Position numbers and translations under genes: made by a program | The notes under the pieces: model-generated | Databases searched by the model: none | What the model was told of the DNA's origin: nothing | What the model saw: only the letters and a program-made list of their open reading frames with translations | NCBI RefSeq assembly: GCF_004359215.1 | Contig: NC_090610.1 | Span: forward strand, 5,426,121 to 5,490,120 | DNA length: 64,000 nt | From: Bremia lactucae | Taxonomy: Eukaryota; Oomycota; Peronosporomycetes; Peronosporales; Peronosporaceae | Direction of reading: 5' to 3' | In this document: piece by piece, positions 1 to 10,810 of the stretch | Position numbering within the stretch: the first letter of the stretch is position 1 | How the letters are laid out: each line of letters begins with the position of its first letter

Positions 1-795
1 TCAGAAGGCCCATCGGAAAACACGCGCCCTTGGCGCTTGTAAATCGATTGCAAAACGTCAATCGCGTCACGCATCTCAATAGAGATGCGAGCCCTTCCCC
101 AGGGCGAAGAAAGGGAATAGACATCCCCTTTTACCCTCTTCGAGTTGTCTACACAACACGGACAGGGATCACCCCACGTGAGACATGGAAGTCCAGCCTC
201 TCGTGACAACCGATGCAATTTATACTTTGCACCGGTTGGAGTTCTTTTCTCAAACTTAACGCGATTCGCGTTAAGTTTTTGAAGTTAGTCCTCGCGTCCA
301 ATGTCTCTGACATTGAGAATGAACGCGCTCCAGTCTTGCATAAGCAAGACTTTATCTCGCTTAATGTTGCCACTAAACCATCAATGCTTATGAAAAGTAT
401 CGAGATAAACAATCTTTCTCAGCGCGAAAGTTCTTCGCGCTGGGATCAAGGCCATTTAGCTTTGTCGCAGTCGGCCATTTCGTCCAACTTGCATTCGTAG
501 TCGACCTACAAAGAGGGGTCGTATTCGTGCACTCGCAGCATCAAGTGTTGTGCGAGTGAAAGATACTGCGGCAGACGGAATGTCTGCCGCAAGAGATAAC
601 AGTGCGTCACCCGCGGCTGCACGAACCGCAGCCGAAGCCGCAGCACTATCGACACCCCGCATGAGTTTATTCTTCATGCGACGGAATTTAAAATGATTGT
701 TCTGACCAATCAACATCATTTTAAGATTAAGTTGTCACACAGTGACCACTCCATCCAGTGACAGTCAGAGTTATTGTCGTTAGAGGGAGGGGTGA
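1..795 (+). other. 3' internal end of an LTR retroelement, rich in short hairpins
   Basis: No convincing protein was recognised in any frame. The stretch ends in a purine-rich run directly before an LTR, so it is read as the 3' internal part of a plus-strand LTR element whose body lies left of the window. It is unusually dense in short perfect stem-loops: 72-77/82-87, 252-263/267-278 (12-bp stem), 332-339/344-351, 421-428/434-441, 568-576/582-590 and 614-620/628-634. The assignment to a retroelement is inference from the adjacent polypurine tract and LTR. The sequence is not repeated next to the sister LTR at 32563. Confidence 0.4.
781..795 (+). promoter_or_regulatory. Polypurine tract before LTR-a
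   Basis: A run of purines, tagagggaggggtga, ends exactly where the LTR starts (TGTAACGGG). In LTR retrotransposons this position is the primer site for plus-strand DNA synthesis, so it fixes the LTR as a 3' LTR of a plus-strand element. Confidence 0.5.
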
Positions 796-1268
796 TGTAA
801 CGGGATGTATCGTTACATGAAATGAACACCTAAAGGTTGTTACTTAATATGTTATCTAAAAGGTAGATAAAATTTGGAGGATGTTACTTTATATAGTAAT
901 GTTTAGAATTCTTATTCATAAAAAGGTATAGAAAATTATATCTATTTATTTCGCAGACTAATCAGCTGTAGAGATAAACAAAAGTGAGAGACATATACGA
1001 TAAGAATGCAGTTGCATGTTTAGTATTAGTTATGATTAAGTTAGAGTTAACAGATAGAAAAAAGAGATACTTAATTATATTAACACAGTTTTCATTTAAC
1101 CCTCTTTAAGCTAGTTACCTTAAAGAAAAGTCTTCCTCTGCACGTACTAGTGTACGTGAAAAAACGTAAGGCACCACTCGCAACTGAAGCAGTGCAAAGT
1201 TGACTTGTACTGAAGCAGTGCAAAGTGGACTTGTACTGAAGCAGTACAAGTCGTAGTGCCCCGTTGTA
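796..1268 (+). repeat. LTR (family LTR-a), copy A
   Basis: A 473-bp LTR starting TGTAACGGG and ending CCCCGTTGTA, so the termini are inverted repeats with one mismatch pair. The right half carries three nested repeats of the motif ACTTGTACTGAAGCAGT. A near-identical copy lies at 32563-33034 and a diverged inverted copy at 15135-15585. No matching target-site duplication is visible around it. The right edge abuts a broken transposase-like frame on the minus strand, so the retroelement probably landed in that older element. Confidence 0.75.
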
Positions 1269-1622
1269 TTGCGGATGTACGGCAACATCCGCAAACGGCT
1301 CGTGATTGTGTTCAACTTTGTTGGCCTCAACTACCCAGTAAACTAAGTCTCCATATCCTCTCATTCAACGGATTGTTATAGCGGACTGACAACCTGCTCC
1401 ACGGCTTCCGCTTACGCGTTTACGCTGCTGCTGTTTTGTCAGAGGTGCGTTCCCCGATTTCGGACAAATAGATTTGATTTCACCATCGCAGCGATGCCCA
1501 ACTCTCCTTGTTCTCTTGCAAGTAAACACGAAGCCCTCATTTTGGAATTGACGTCTTACTGCTTAGCGAGCCTCTTCCAAGAATTCGTAGGTAGTGCGGA
1601 CGATATCTTCGAGTTGATGCAT
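1269..1622 (-). pseudogene. Broken FAR1/MULE-like transposase N-terminal fragment
   Basis: Read on the minus strand from an ATG at 1622, one frame gives about 118 codons with two stop codons. It begins MHQLEDIVRTTYEFLEEAR, then GFVFTCKRTRR, then SRGAGCQSAI and YWVVEANKVEHNHEP. The order of an aromatic/cysteine segment, a basic linker, a cysteine-containing segment and a final HNH(E)P motif is what FAR1-like DNA-binding domains of MULE transposases show. The frame is cut off by the LTR at 1268. An identical fragment is at 33035-33388. The family assignment rests on motif resemblance only. Confidence 0.45.
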
Positions 1623-2240
1623 AGTAATATTAGTATTAGTAGTGTTAGAAATTGAAAGGGTGATGGTACGGTAATATGGAATGGTATGAAGTGCAAGCTT
1701 TTCCATCGCGATCGTTCTGTCATGTATTCAAATCCAGGGGTAACCGCCCCAGCCAATCAAGCTCGTTAACATAGCCTGGGTTAATCCATTAATAACTTAG
1801 GGGTTCTGTATTTGGGAAGGGGCTGGTTAGCGAAAACTGGGGGGGTAGCGGATCCCTTTGTGAATATGTAAAAGTTAACGTGGCCATTTTAACAAAGTAG
1901 TTAATAAACAGTCCGACTGCTTTGAATGACCGGAAGCAAAGTGTGATGGATCGATGAGAAGTAGCACAAAGAAAGCGTGTAATGCAAATGACGTGTACTC
2001 ACTATGTCTAAGTTTATAATTTTCAGGGCAGCCTGTCTGATATTTGTTAAGGAGGTTGTGTTGGAAGTTGGGCTTTGATATGCGGCAGCACCAGATAAGG
2101 CGATTTCTTACAAGTTATGTAGCGGAGACACCTAGCTCTTAAGTCAGAGGAAAGCTTATAGGCTCAAAGAGCCACTTGGTTTTAAAAATAAAAACTCGAG
2201 CATTCGTACAAGTTCGAAAAGCTCATCATGGCCTCATTCA
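1623..2240. other. Unidentified sequence inside the duplicated segment
   Basis: I see no supported gene, LTR or tandem repeat here. It is AT-rich, holds several G-runs near 1838-1846, and is shared only with copy C (33389-34008). It may be non-coding sequence of the transposase-like element to its left. Confidence 0.4.
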
Positions 2241-3255
2241 AGCATCATGAGTGGCCCAGGATATCTGTTCCGGACCCGGAAGGCGCTGAGCTTCATCGTC
2301 TCGAGAGGTTACCGTCTGGTCTGGGGGAGCGATCAGTTCCTTGCCTCATGCCGGGAGTGAATTCTCGCCACTCAGTCAATGCAAACATTCAAGAGGGGTC
2401 GACGGTGTCCCCATTGTGACACCTTTGCGTCAAAAGACCCCATTTCAGGCCACCCTCGGCCGCAGGATCCGCCGCCCACATAAGATAGGCACGCCCTTCA
2501 TTGGTGATTCAATGAGGATTAAGCATTTCTAGGTGCATAGGCTGCGTCTTTAACGCAGCATTAACATGGGTCTCACTAGAGGAAATGTAACATTGCCTCT
2601 CAAGCCAAACGATGCAGCTCATACAGGTTACCCAGCCTCTCTAGAGATACGGTGCAACTTGTACAGTGTGCACTCTATGTACCTTCTTATAATTGGTAAC
2701 GTACCGTTACTAGTTTGTCCAGTTAAGGATCGTGGCCTACGCTTGGTAAATTATGCCCAAAAGCCTCCCAGGCTTGAAACAAGGCATACTTGCCAAAATA
2801 TCATCGATATTGAAAAAGCATCGATGATGAATTCGTGTCTGTCCTCACCAGAGCTGTGAAGCCTGGATAATTCGAACGACGTAAATTTGTACCGATCGTT
2901 GGTCATTCTTGACCAGCTAATCAAGGTACACTAAGTGAGTAATCAAGGCATTTTAGGGATGACACGCAAAGTATTACGGTCCCTATCCCATTTACTTGTC
3001 AGCATTTGAGTATTATTATAAGGCGATCTTTACGATCACTTCGACCTGGAGATGAATGTTAGCTTCACCAGCATCGACATCGTTATCGGTATCATCACAA
3101 GATGACTCGTCAATAGGAGGTTTGGACGAAACGAACATCTGCGCAATCAATCCTTCACTCAGTTCGCCAGAAATCACTGGTTTGGCGGTATCAGCCCCAG
3201 GTATATGTTTCTTACTCGGACATTTCGTTCGACTCATAAAATGCGCCTCCAATCA
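2240..3255. repeat. Long inverted repeat, left arm (copy A)
   Basis: Read against the reverse complement of about 4540-5650, this stretch matches over roughly 1 kb with moderate divergence. Shared blocks include the words tgggtctcac, aaacgatgca, tgtacagtgtgcac, ggtaacgtaccgt and aaaaagcatcgatg. The outer 160 bases (2317-2477) differ strongly from copies B and C although the flanks are nearly identical. Short open frames here are antisense to the coding-like frame of the other arm and are not annotated as genes. Confidence 0.7.
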
Positions 3256-3517
3256 GGAAAGCACTCGTTTGATTTTGAAAAATTTCCAATCTCTGATTCA
3301 TTGCATAGTCAACGAGATAATGCGGTGCGCCTCTAATATGGCAAACATAGCAGCTGCACGCAGCCATAAATGACACAAAAACACCAGACGCTCAAACGTC
3401 TTCTTAGGCGGTAGCTCGCCTACAATTTTGCTTCTTAGAGAGATGTTATAGTGCTATGTATCTGTAAGATAATAACAGTCCCTAAAGAGACTGTGGGATA
3501 AGGGAGGGGGGGGGTCA

Positions 3518-3988
3518 TGTAACGGCGTAGCTTGTAACTGAAATAATCTCACCTATAAGAGAAATAATAAGAAATAATAAAGATTCATGTTATTTTTAAA
3601 TTGCCAATATTACCAAAAATTGCCCTATTGTAATGGCCTTGTGATAGTTCTGTGCATTGGTTGACTTTAGTCGTCAAATTAACGCCGCCAATTGCTGCTA
3701 GACGCGCAAATGCGGTTAGCAATGAGTCGCCATGCATAGTGTAGATAAATATATTAAGTCAATAAAAAAGACATCAATACGTACTGATTCAAATATATCA
3801 ATACAATTTTATATTTTCCATTTACTAAGTCCTGCTTAGCATTAGCCTTCAGTTGCTAAGAACTCTTAGCAACTTGTAATTCTTCTTTGAACGTCGTGTA
3901 CGTCAAGTATTACGAAGGCACATTTATATCCACTGTTATCACATTTCACTAGTACTGAGGTTATACTAGCGAAATGTGCCCCGTTATA
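3518..3988 (+). repeat. LTR (family LTR-b), copy A
   Basis: A 471-bp LTR from TGTAACGGCG to GCCCCGTTATA, lying between the two arms of the inverted repeat. It is preceded by a polypurine run ending in nine Gs, which marks it as a 3' or solo LTR in plus orientation. Copies are at 19142-19608 and 35278-35748, and a decayed relative at 13320-13735. It contains a small perfect hairpin, GTTGCTAAG/CTTAGCAAC near 3852-3873. Confidence 0.75.
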
Positions 3989-4539
3989 TTATATGCATCA
4001 CCTGTACCACCACTTACAAAATAACGTCAGTATCACTGCGTTGGCCCTAATTCAGACTTATTCATATCAACCCGTTGTGCTAACCTCGTCTTAAAACTCG
4101 CTGCAGCATCTTTTTGACTTTTATTGGTCTTCCTCATGTTTTCTTCCGCTATTAACGTGTTTTAAGACGAGCCTCTGGACTTACGTGCGCGTTGCAAGGT
4201 CCTTCCAAATACTCCAGGCGAAGACTTGGTAACACGTCATTGCTTAAACAGACGCACTGCCTCTTTTTTTCTCGACCCGGAGCTGCTTGCATCTCTAAGC
4301 CTTTATCTTAGGCCCGTATAATTGCACTTCTTCAAGTTGTAGCTCGCATGTAGAATTGCGACGGGCATTTTCAAAATGGGGTTTGCTGTAACTGGACACC
4401 TTTTCTAGCTAATTTACACTAAAAGTCAAGGAAAGGTGCATCGGAATATTTCACGTACACAACGTGCATGTATATAAAATTGTAAAGTTACTTAGCGTGG
4501 CTTAGAAACTAAAGGTAAATACTAAAGGGGACTTAGAAT
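3989..4539. other. Spacer of the inverted repeat with an LTR-start fragment
   Basis: No gene is seen. Near 4389-4480 the text resembles the end of the LTR at 44789 (TGTAACTGGACACC..., then CACGTACAC), so a truncated LTR piece is likely. The same spacer occurs in copies B and C. Confidence 0.4.
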
Positions 4540-5650
4540 AGGAATAAAGTGAAACTGTATACATCCCGTCCAACTCTAAAACGTCTGTAAAGGCCTTCGG
4601 ATCACCCGAGACCGATGTCGTCATACCGGTGAGCTCTGTTGATTCGAATTATGAGATATTCACAGTTCTTTTGTTAGTTGGATTCTTATCTGACGAGTTG
4701 CTTTTTCAATGTCTCAGACAATCGTAAAAGTGCTAGTGATATTAATGTGCATCACCAGGAACGAAGTGAACCAGAAAGATCACATCGAAATGAATGTCAG
4801 ACTGACTGCTAACATGGTCTTGAGGACATAGACTACAAATCCTCTTCCGAAAAGCATTGGTTGCTGCGAAAGGCAGTTTTTTATGTTGGTTTGGAATGAC
4901 CAACGGACGAAAAAAAATTCGTTGTTCGACTCATCCGCAAGCTTCACAGACATGGCGAGGACGAACGCGACTTCTTCTTCGATGCTTTTTCAACATCGAT
5001 GATTCTTTGGCAACCGTGTCAAGGATTTGGATCCCTTGTTTCAAGCTTGGGATGCTTTCTATGCAGAATGTACAAAGCGTAAGCCACGAGCCCTGGCTAG
5101 ACAAACTGATTACGGTACGTTACCGGTTAGAAAAAGTCCACACAATGCACACTGTACAAGATGCATCGTTTGTCTAGAAAGGCAGGGCTACCTTGTCTCT
5201 CGTGTGTGAGACCCATAATAATATTGTGTCACATACGCAGACGAAGCACCTATAAATGCGTACTCAGGATCACAAATGGAAGGCGTGCCTCTCGTATAGA
5301 ATGCGCGAAGGGATTGACTAAATGCAACCCTTTACGAGCGCGCGAGGCTCTCTTCTTCGATGGTCCTTATGAATCAAAGAATGATTTTCGTCACTCTGTC
5401 CGATGAGACCCAGGACATCTATCTTCAGTTGTCTCCCAACTATAATGTGAAGGTGGATACCCCAAAATCGAATGAGATTACTCGTTCGAACCCCCTCACC
5501 TCCCGGCGATTGAAGAAGCGCACCACGAGTAAGCAATTTTTTCCGTTCCAGCTCTTAAATGGATATGGAGGGATGATGATAAACTGGGTCCATTTTGGTC
5601 GTCGCGTCTGACTGTTCATTGACATAATTGCAATCGCGTCCTCCCGGGCT
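4540..5650. repeat. Long inverted repeat, right arm (copy A)
   Basis: Reverse complement of the left arm, diverged. On the plus strand it carries a coding-like stretch at about 5027-5209 with FQAWDAFYAECTKRKPRALA, which the left arm also encodes on its minus strand with frameshifts. This W-x-x-F plus basic pattern faintly resembles the N-terminus of FAR1/MULE transposases, but I do not claim the family. The arm is followed by a GC-rich hairpin and a purine run (5641-5668, cctcccgggcttacgggagg then gggaggggtca). Confidence 0.65.
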
Positions 5651-5849
5651 TACGGGAGGGGGAGGGGTCATTAGCGTATGACTCGATGTCGACTGTGAAC
5701 ATTATTTGCACCGGTCGTTCGAATGACCAAACCGAAGATGCTATTGATCAATTGGCGAATGAATGGACGCTTTGAAAGCTAATCAACGAGCCGGCGACAG
5801 TATGTTAACGAACTGCATTCTTGAATGATGATGTCGCTGGGAGAAGTTT

Positions 5850-7508
5850 GATTACGCAGCATTTACTCGCACCCGGAAAAATTCTCGCACTTGTCGTACG
5901 GGCGGAAACGTCCGACGTAAAACGTAGGATACATGAGCATCCTACATGGCAGCTTGATCCTGTACGCATTGCCTTGGTGATGCTGTTCGTTTCTACATAT
6001 TCGAGTAAAATAAGAAAAATGCACTGTCATTCGGCATAGTTGTACGAGTAGTTGCAGTTTAACCGCTAGGCCAAGGAACTTACAATGTCCCATTACATCG
6101 ACTGGCAAAAGCCAGACGGTGCTCGCCTTGATCTTTTCGGTATTAAGGTGTACACCCTTTTTTTCCAGGATGCATACAAAATGGTATTTCGCTTGCAGTT
6201 AATATACACTTCGTGAGATTGGTGTAATTTATGCTCACGCATACGTGTAAGATTCTTTCGGATGCGGAACGATGTACTTCAACGCCCGACAATCTGTTCA
6301 TGGCTCGGCTGTAACGAAAATAATATCAAAATCACTTGGCGCGAAATCTCGAATCGATCTCAACAGATCAGTTACACATGTGTTTAATGTTGCAGGAATA
6401 TTACTAAGCCCTTGTGGCATAACTGGCTACTCCAAAAACATATCTGGTCGAATGACCACCATCACAGACTAGTCACCAGCTTTGAAGCCTAATTAAACTC
6501 ATTTACAGACATTTCACCTAGCTCTAAATTAGCATGTAACTATTGCGTAGCCTCAGGTCAACCCACCCTCAACATCACCAGTCACACTATTAACAAGAGT
6601 ATATAGCTGCTCGCTAGTATCACTATGTGGCATGATACGCGCTTTGCGTCTCACCATATCCAACTTTTGTCTTTGCATTCTCAAAGTCGAGATACTACAC
6701 CTCATAAAGGCCGAAGCATTCATGTCTGTAAATTTTACAGGCTCTGTAACCTTAGTTTGCTGTATACACAGAGCCGATGTTCTTCTAACATCCAATGAAG
6801 AAAAACGTTGTTCAACTTGTCATTCAGTAAAAATGCACGGGTCACTTCCCGTGCGTCAAACGGGCTTAGCCCGAACGTCTTGGCATTCTGCCAGCAGTGT
6901 CACGACTGACACTCGGTATGGTGCCATCTCGGCCGACCTTAGTAGATTTAAACGTGCCACCTCACGTAGATTTGTGAGAAATACCCTTAATAATTCGACC
7001 CCAGGCCCACAATTCTTTCAGCATCCAATTATATATTATCGCAACATTTTAACAAGTATCATACGTGCCATTTTAAAAACAAATAATGAGTCAAACATTT
7101 TAATCTTAAACACACTGGCAGGTTCCGTTCGTAATAACGCTTTTTGCCTAACTTAGGTATAAGAACTCAGAAATTGAAATATTAAACACACTGACAGATT
7201 CCGTCAGTAATAACGCTATTGTTGCCTAGCTACGGTGAGCTCGTGACTATCCAGAGCTTCGCTAGAAACATTGCGCGTGGTGCCTAAGGTCTTCGATCAC
7301 CAATCAATCCATAAATTATGGCGTACAAACCAGGCCATACTAAGAATGAGATCATATCTCGAATTCAGGTCAAGGACAAGACAGCGTTTTAGACTGTCGA
7401 AGTCTAAAAGCACAATACCTAAGTCAACGGAACTTTATATACGGTAATGCGACTCCCAGTCGCTAAGCGAACAGTCATCAAATCGTCTTCATGCGCTTTA
7501 AGGGCCTC
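5850..7508 (-). pseudogene. Gypsy protease and reverse transcriptase remnant (copy A)
   Basis: Reading the minus strand from 7508 down: an aspartic-protease C-terminal part (motif MVWFVRHNLWIDW near 7300), a region of unclear frame, then reverse transcriptase pieces with VMPQGLSNIPATLN near 6400 and a thumb region with KASTVWLLPVDVMGHCKF near 6100. The palm segment around FDIIFV replaces the usual FDDIFV, so the catalytic aspartate pair is damaged. Stops and frameshifts abound. The element is cut by the inverted-repeat block on its left. Confidence 0.65.
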
Positions 7509-8760
7509 AACGTATTGTTGACTTCCTTCAAGGGAAAGGCGTCGAGCATTATTGCAAAGACGCTCTTGAGTCAATTAAAATTGACCACGGCTTATCAAAG
7601 CCCTTTACAGTCGCTTGAGCGACTAGCAAGCCAGGCTTGTACTCTCGCCCCGTGCCATTGAACACTGAGTTAATTGGGGCTAGGTTCTGTTTACTCTCAC
7701 CTCCTTGAGGTTCAACAGAGCCTAGGTCTTCTCCCGTAGGGCACCCGCACCTACTGGGTATCGACGTTTTCCCGCACCTTTTGGGTATCGACGTTTTCCC
7801 GCACCTTTTGGGTATCGACGTTTTCCCGCACCGTACCAGATCTCTGGTATAGGTCGGAGCTGGAACTCTTTCGAGCTTTACGCGAATTTCGAAGAGGGCA
7901 GGTAGGGCGTAAATGTTTCGTGCTTTCGCACATATAACATCTACGGATCGTTTTATGCTGTTCCACAGCTTGAAGAGCCTCATCTCCTTCCTCAACGAGG
8001 CTTTGATTCATGGGTTTCGTCCATTTGACGGAACCCATGTGCTCGAAGAGCTTGTTCGGTAGACAGGCGTGCTAACGCCAGCAGACTTAAAGTCGAACTC
8101 TGCGCGAAGCACTATGGCAACTGCCTCTTCGAACGTAGCCGGATGAGATCGGAACAAGTCCGTCCAGGCAACGCCCTCATTGAGACCCCCCCATAAAGAT
8201 GGTCACTACAATTGCTTCTTGCACCGGGTCTTGATGCATAGACGCAATGAGAGTTCTCAACTCCTGGACAAAGTCCCCTAGGATTCTTTTACCCTGTTGA
8301 GTCGCTAGGAGCCGTGCTCGCATGCGAAAAGCCTGATCAGGCGGTGCAAACATGCTCGTCATTTGCTATTTTAGCGAATCCCATGAGGGAAAAGCGTCGT
8401 TTATGGACGTGCTGCACTGCACGATAGTTGCCACTCCATGGCTCTACCTCCAAGTTTGGAAATGGCCATAGCCACCTTCTGCCGTTCTGATAAGAACAAG
8501 GCGGAATCAATCGAATTTTCCATCTGCTTAATCCAAAAAGGGAGATTTTCTCCCTCTTTTCCCTCGAATGTTTTCACATTAACAATTAGAGGGCGAGCCC
8601 TCGGCTCTGAGCCAGGTACAGAGATGTACCGGGTTGGCATAGATGCCGCTAAATGGTCCTGTATCTGACTGATCAGGGAGGCTTCGTACCGCATGAAGGC
8701 TTCAGCCTTGCATGCAGGACCTCTTGTCCCTGGGAGATAATAAATTCCACGTGCTCAAGC
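7509..8760 (-). pseudogene. Gypsy gag remnant with CCHC zinc knuckle (copy A)
   Basis: Minus-strand frames give a retrotransposon gag: an N-terminal part with FEGKEGENLPFWIKQMENSI (8500-8600), a middle with LLATQQGKRILGDFVQELRT (8250-8330), and a nucleocapsid zinc knuckle CYMCESTKHLRPTC with intact C-x2-C-x4-H-x4-C spacing near 7920. Frames are broken by stops and shifts. Left of 7508 the sequence is nearly identical to copies B and C; right of it this gag is clearly diverged from theirs. The 5' LTR is at 8890-9397. Confidence 0.7.
7756..7836 (-). repeat. Three tandem 27-bp units in gag
   Basis: The unit gggtatcgacgttttcccgc plus acctttt occurs three times in a row, encoding (minus strand) repeats of RENVDTQKV. 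The related gag at 62880-62920 has a single unit, so this is an expansion specific to this copy. Confidence 0.9.
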
Positions 8761-8889
8761 CCGAATAAGTTTTTTGAGCTTGTCGTAAGCGGCCTGTCGC
8801 GCTTCTGACAATTCTGGAACCTCTTCCATTTTCGTGAGAAATTAGTCTTTTAAAGACTCAGGCGTAGATTGACTACTAGTACTACCAAG

Positions 8890-9397
8890 TGTAGCGGACC
8901 TACCTCGCTCCTAAAGTCAGGGATAGACTTTCAGACTCAGAGAGTCACTTAGTTTTATTGAACTAATGGGTTTAACAACTCAGGGAGTCGTACAAGCTAT
9001 AAAAGCTTAAGGAATCCTAGTTCAAGGAATTCAGGGGTTCGTAGAACCAAGTGGCAACTCGTGCCCAAGACGATATACCTTAGAAAGGCTACTATCTCTT
9101 ACAGATCAATGCGCAAGCCTTAGGAAGGCACTTAACGCTTTAAGATCAAAACGAAAACTAAACTTTATTTAATTATTTAAATCTGAAAACCTTACCCTAG
9201 CTTATTAAAATAGATTTTGGCCGCCAGATTTTTACCTGGCGGCGACCACATTTTTACCTGGCGGCGACCACATTTGTTACCCATAATAAAATGGAATTTA
9301 AGTAACTAACTATTTTAAAATTAGATAAAAGGGTATTTTACCCATAAAGTAAATGTACCACAACAACGGTTCTCCGACCGATGTGTGCCCCATTACA
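8890..9397 (-). repeat. LTR (family LTR-c), 5' LTR of the gag copy
   Basis: A 508-bp LTR: on the minus strand it starts TGTAATGGGGCACACATCGG and ends GGTCCGCTACA, followed by a TTGGTAGTACTAGTAG sequence where a primer-binding site is expected. Relatives are at 23816, 29054, 39983, 59564 and 63900. It interrupts a protease of another gypsy family: the sequence right of it (GGCACTGTGCCGGTTCATGC) corresponds to plus-strand text at 32053-32072. Confidence 0.8.
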
Positions 9398-10050
9398 TTT
9401 TAGGCACTGTGCCGGTTCATGCGACGCTTGCTGTCAGCTCGCCGTTTACTGCCACAGGCTTTGGGCTCTGTGCAAGACATTCGGAGGCATGACTACTTGT
9501 CATCGTCTTTGCACTACCCAGTCTCCACGAGCTGGGTAGGACTTGGCAACGTTTGACATCCCGCAACGCACCATCAACTGTGACACGACATCAGCTGCAT
9601 AGGCCTCTCGCAGGAGCACATCCTTTCCGGTGTCATGCGTAGAGTAAGTAACTGTGCGTTTGCGCCAGTCTATCCATGGTTGGTGTTTTGCCAAACATGG
9701 CATGTCTAGGATGAGGTCACACGGACTCTTCATACCTAGCTCTGTGAACTTCTCTTTACAAGAGAAGTCACTAAAACTGAAAACGAGCTCAACTCGAACT
9801 CCCTCAGACGTGACGAGCGCGCCGTCCGCTAAACGAACGATCGCCTATCTCGCTTGTCATCCTGTCAAAGCGTCTCAAGCATCGCCGGTCTCCGTCTAGA
9901 GCCGCGGGTCTTACAAAATACTGTGATGCATCCGAATCCACGAGAAGGGTCAACACATGGTCATATTCTCGTACTTGAGCGCTAAAGACCAGCAGGGTTG
10001 AGGTCCGAAATTTCGAGACCTCGGGGACTATGCTACCCATTCGTTCGATA
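9398..10050 (-). pseudogene. Gypsy (LTR-d family) aspartic protease remnant
   Basis: On the minus strand 10040-9804 holds an N-terminal protease part with the active-site region LTLLVDSDASQYFVR, where the usual D-S-G is D-S-D. It is followed at 9733-9500 by CDLILDMPCLAKHQPWIDWR, the typical retropepsin C-terminal signature of oomycete gypsy elements. The frame is cut by the LTR-c insertion at 9397. The sister copy on the plus strand is at 31420-32100. Confidence 0.65.
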
Positions 10051-10800
10051 ACTCTAAACTTAGGGGTAGCTTCAGAGTCCGCGTCAGTAGGGCATCCTGC
10101 CTCAACTACGCTCCTATCTTTCCCGACCCCTCAGTGGTCGATGCGGAACTTATGCGTCTCGCACGCTGGTTCTTGCCTTCGCCCTTTAGGGGGGGACTCC
10201 TCTTGCTGGGCGTCTTTGCACCAGCAGTGACCCTGGCATAGCAGCGAGTCATCATATGGCGGCGCTTGCCGCATTCAAAACAGACAACGTCTGCATTGCC
10301 CAACTCCATGGGAGTGGCATCTGACCTCTCCGTCGACGGCTAATACCAAGCAACCGTTGAGACACTGTTGAAGGTGTCCTCCTCAACTAAGGCAATTTGG
10401 ATTGCCTCTTTCATCGGCGACGGCACCTTTCTAAAAAGGGCCTATCGCGATGGGCGGTGCCGTAATCTGCTCTAAACGTGGGCATTTTAATGTGTTTCGG
10501 TATCAGACACGCACTAATGGACGCCGACACCAAGCGTATCTCCTGCACATATTTTTGCAGGGATCGTTTCGCCTGTCGCGCTCCCAAGAAGCGCGCCTGA
10601 AGCATCATTTCGTTGTACGGCGGCTGGTACATGGCGCGAATCTTTGTCTTATAAAGAAGAGCTTGTTCACCAAGTCCCTGCGCCAAGTGCTCTGTCACCT
10701 CCCAATGATGTTCGGAGAGGTCGCGGAAATAAGCTCCATTGATATTGAGGCTCATCCTCACTAAAATGCTCTGAGAACAGGTCGTGGAAGGGGCTACTAG
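10051..10800 (-). pseudogene. Gypsy (LTR-d family) gag remnant
   Basis: Minus-strand gag with MYQPPYNEMMLQARFLGAR and KRSLQKYVQEIRLVSASI (10640-10500), then a nucleocapsid zinc knuckle CFECGKRRHMMTRC (about 10230-10270) with intact Cys and His. Stops interrupt the frame. The element's 5' LTR is at 10811-11336, so gag, protease and LTR form one minus-strand element later split by an LTR-c element. Confidence 0.7.
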
Positions 10801-10810
10801 TGCTACCAAG

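Larger units (their letters stand above)
796..7508. repeat. Large duplicated segment, copy A
   Basis: This 6.7-kb stretch is repeated almost base for base at 32563-39268 (constant offset 31759-31768, only small indels). From 2478 on it is also repeated at 18102-23101. The left edge is the first base of an LTR. The right edge lies inside a gypsy protease/gag region, where A stays homologous to B and C but becomes clearly diverged. Many proteins read from A and C are identical, while B carries more differences, so the A-C duplication is the youngest. Confidence 0.9.

Noticed and set aside
2566..2859. Open frame of 97 codons present almost unchanged in three copies (also 18190 and 34325)
   Set aside because: Conservation follows from recent duplication of the whole segment. 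The frame is antisense to the coding-like frame seen in the other arm of the inverted repeat and shows no family signal.
3056..3373. 105-codon plus frame and an overlapping 78-codon minus frame, present in all copies
   Set aside because: Both lie in the inverted-repeat arm; neither shows a domain, and identity again reflects recent duplication.
7756..7836. CRISPR-like array
   Set aside because: The repeats are contiguous without spacers and are in frame in a gag gene of a eukaryotic retroelement.
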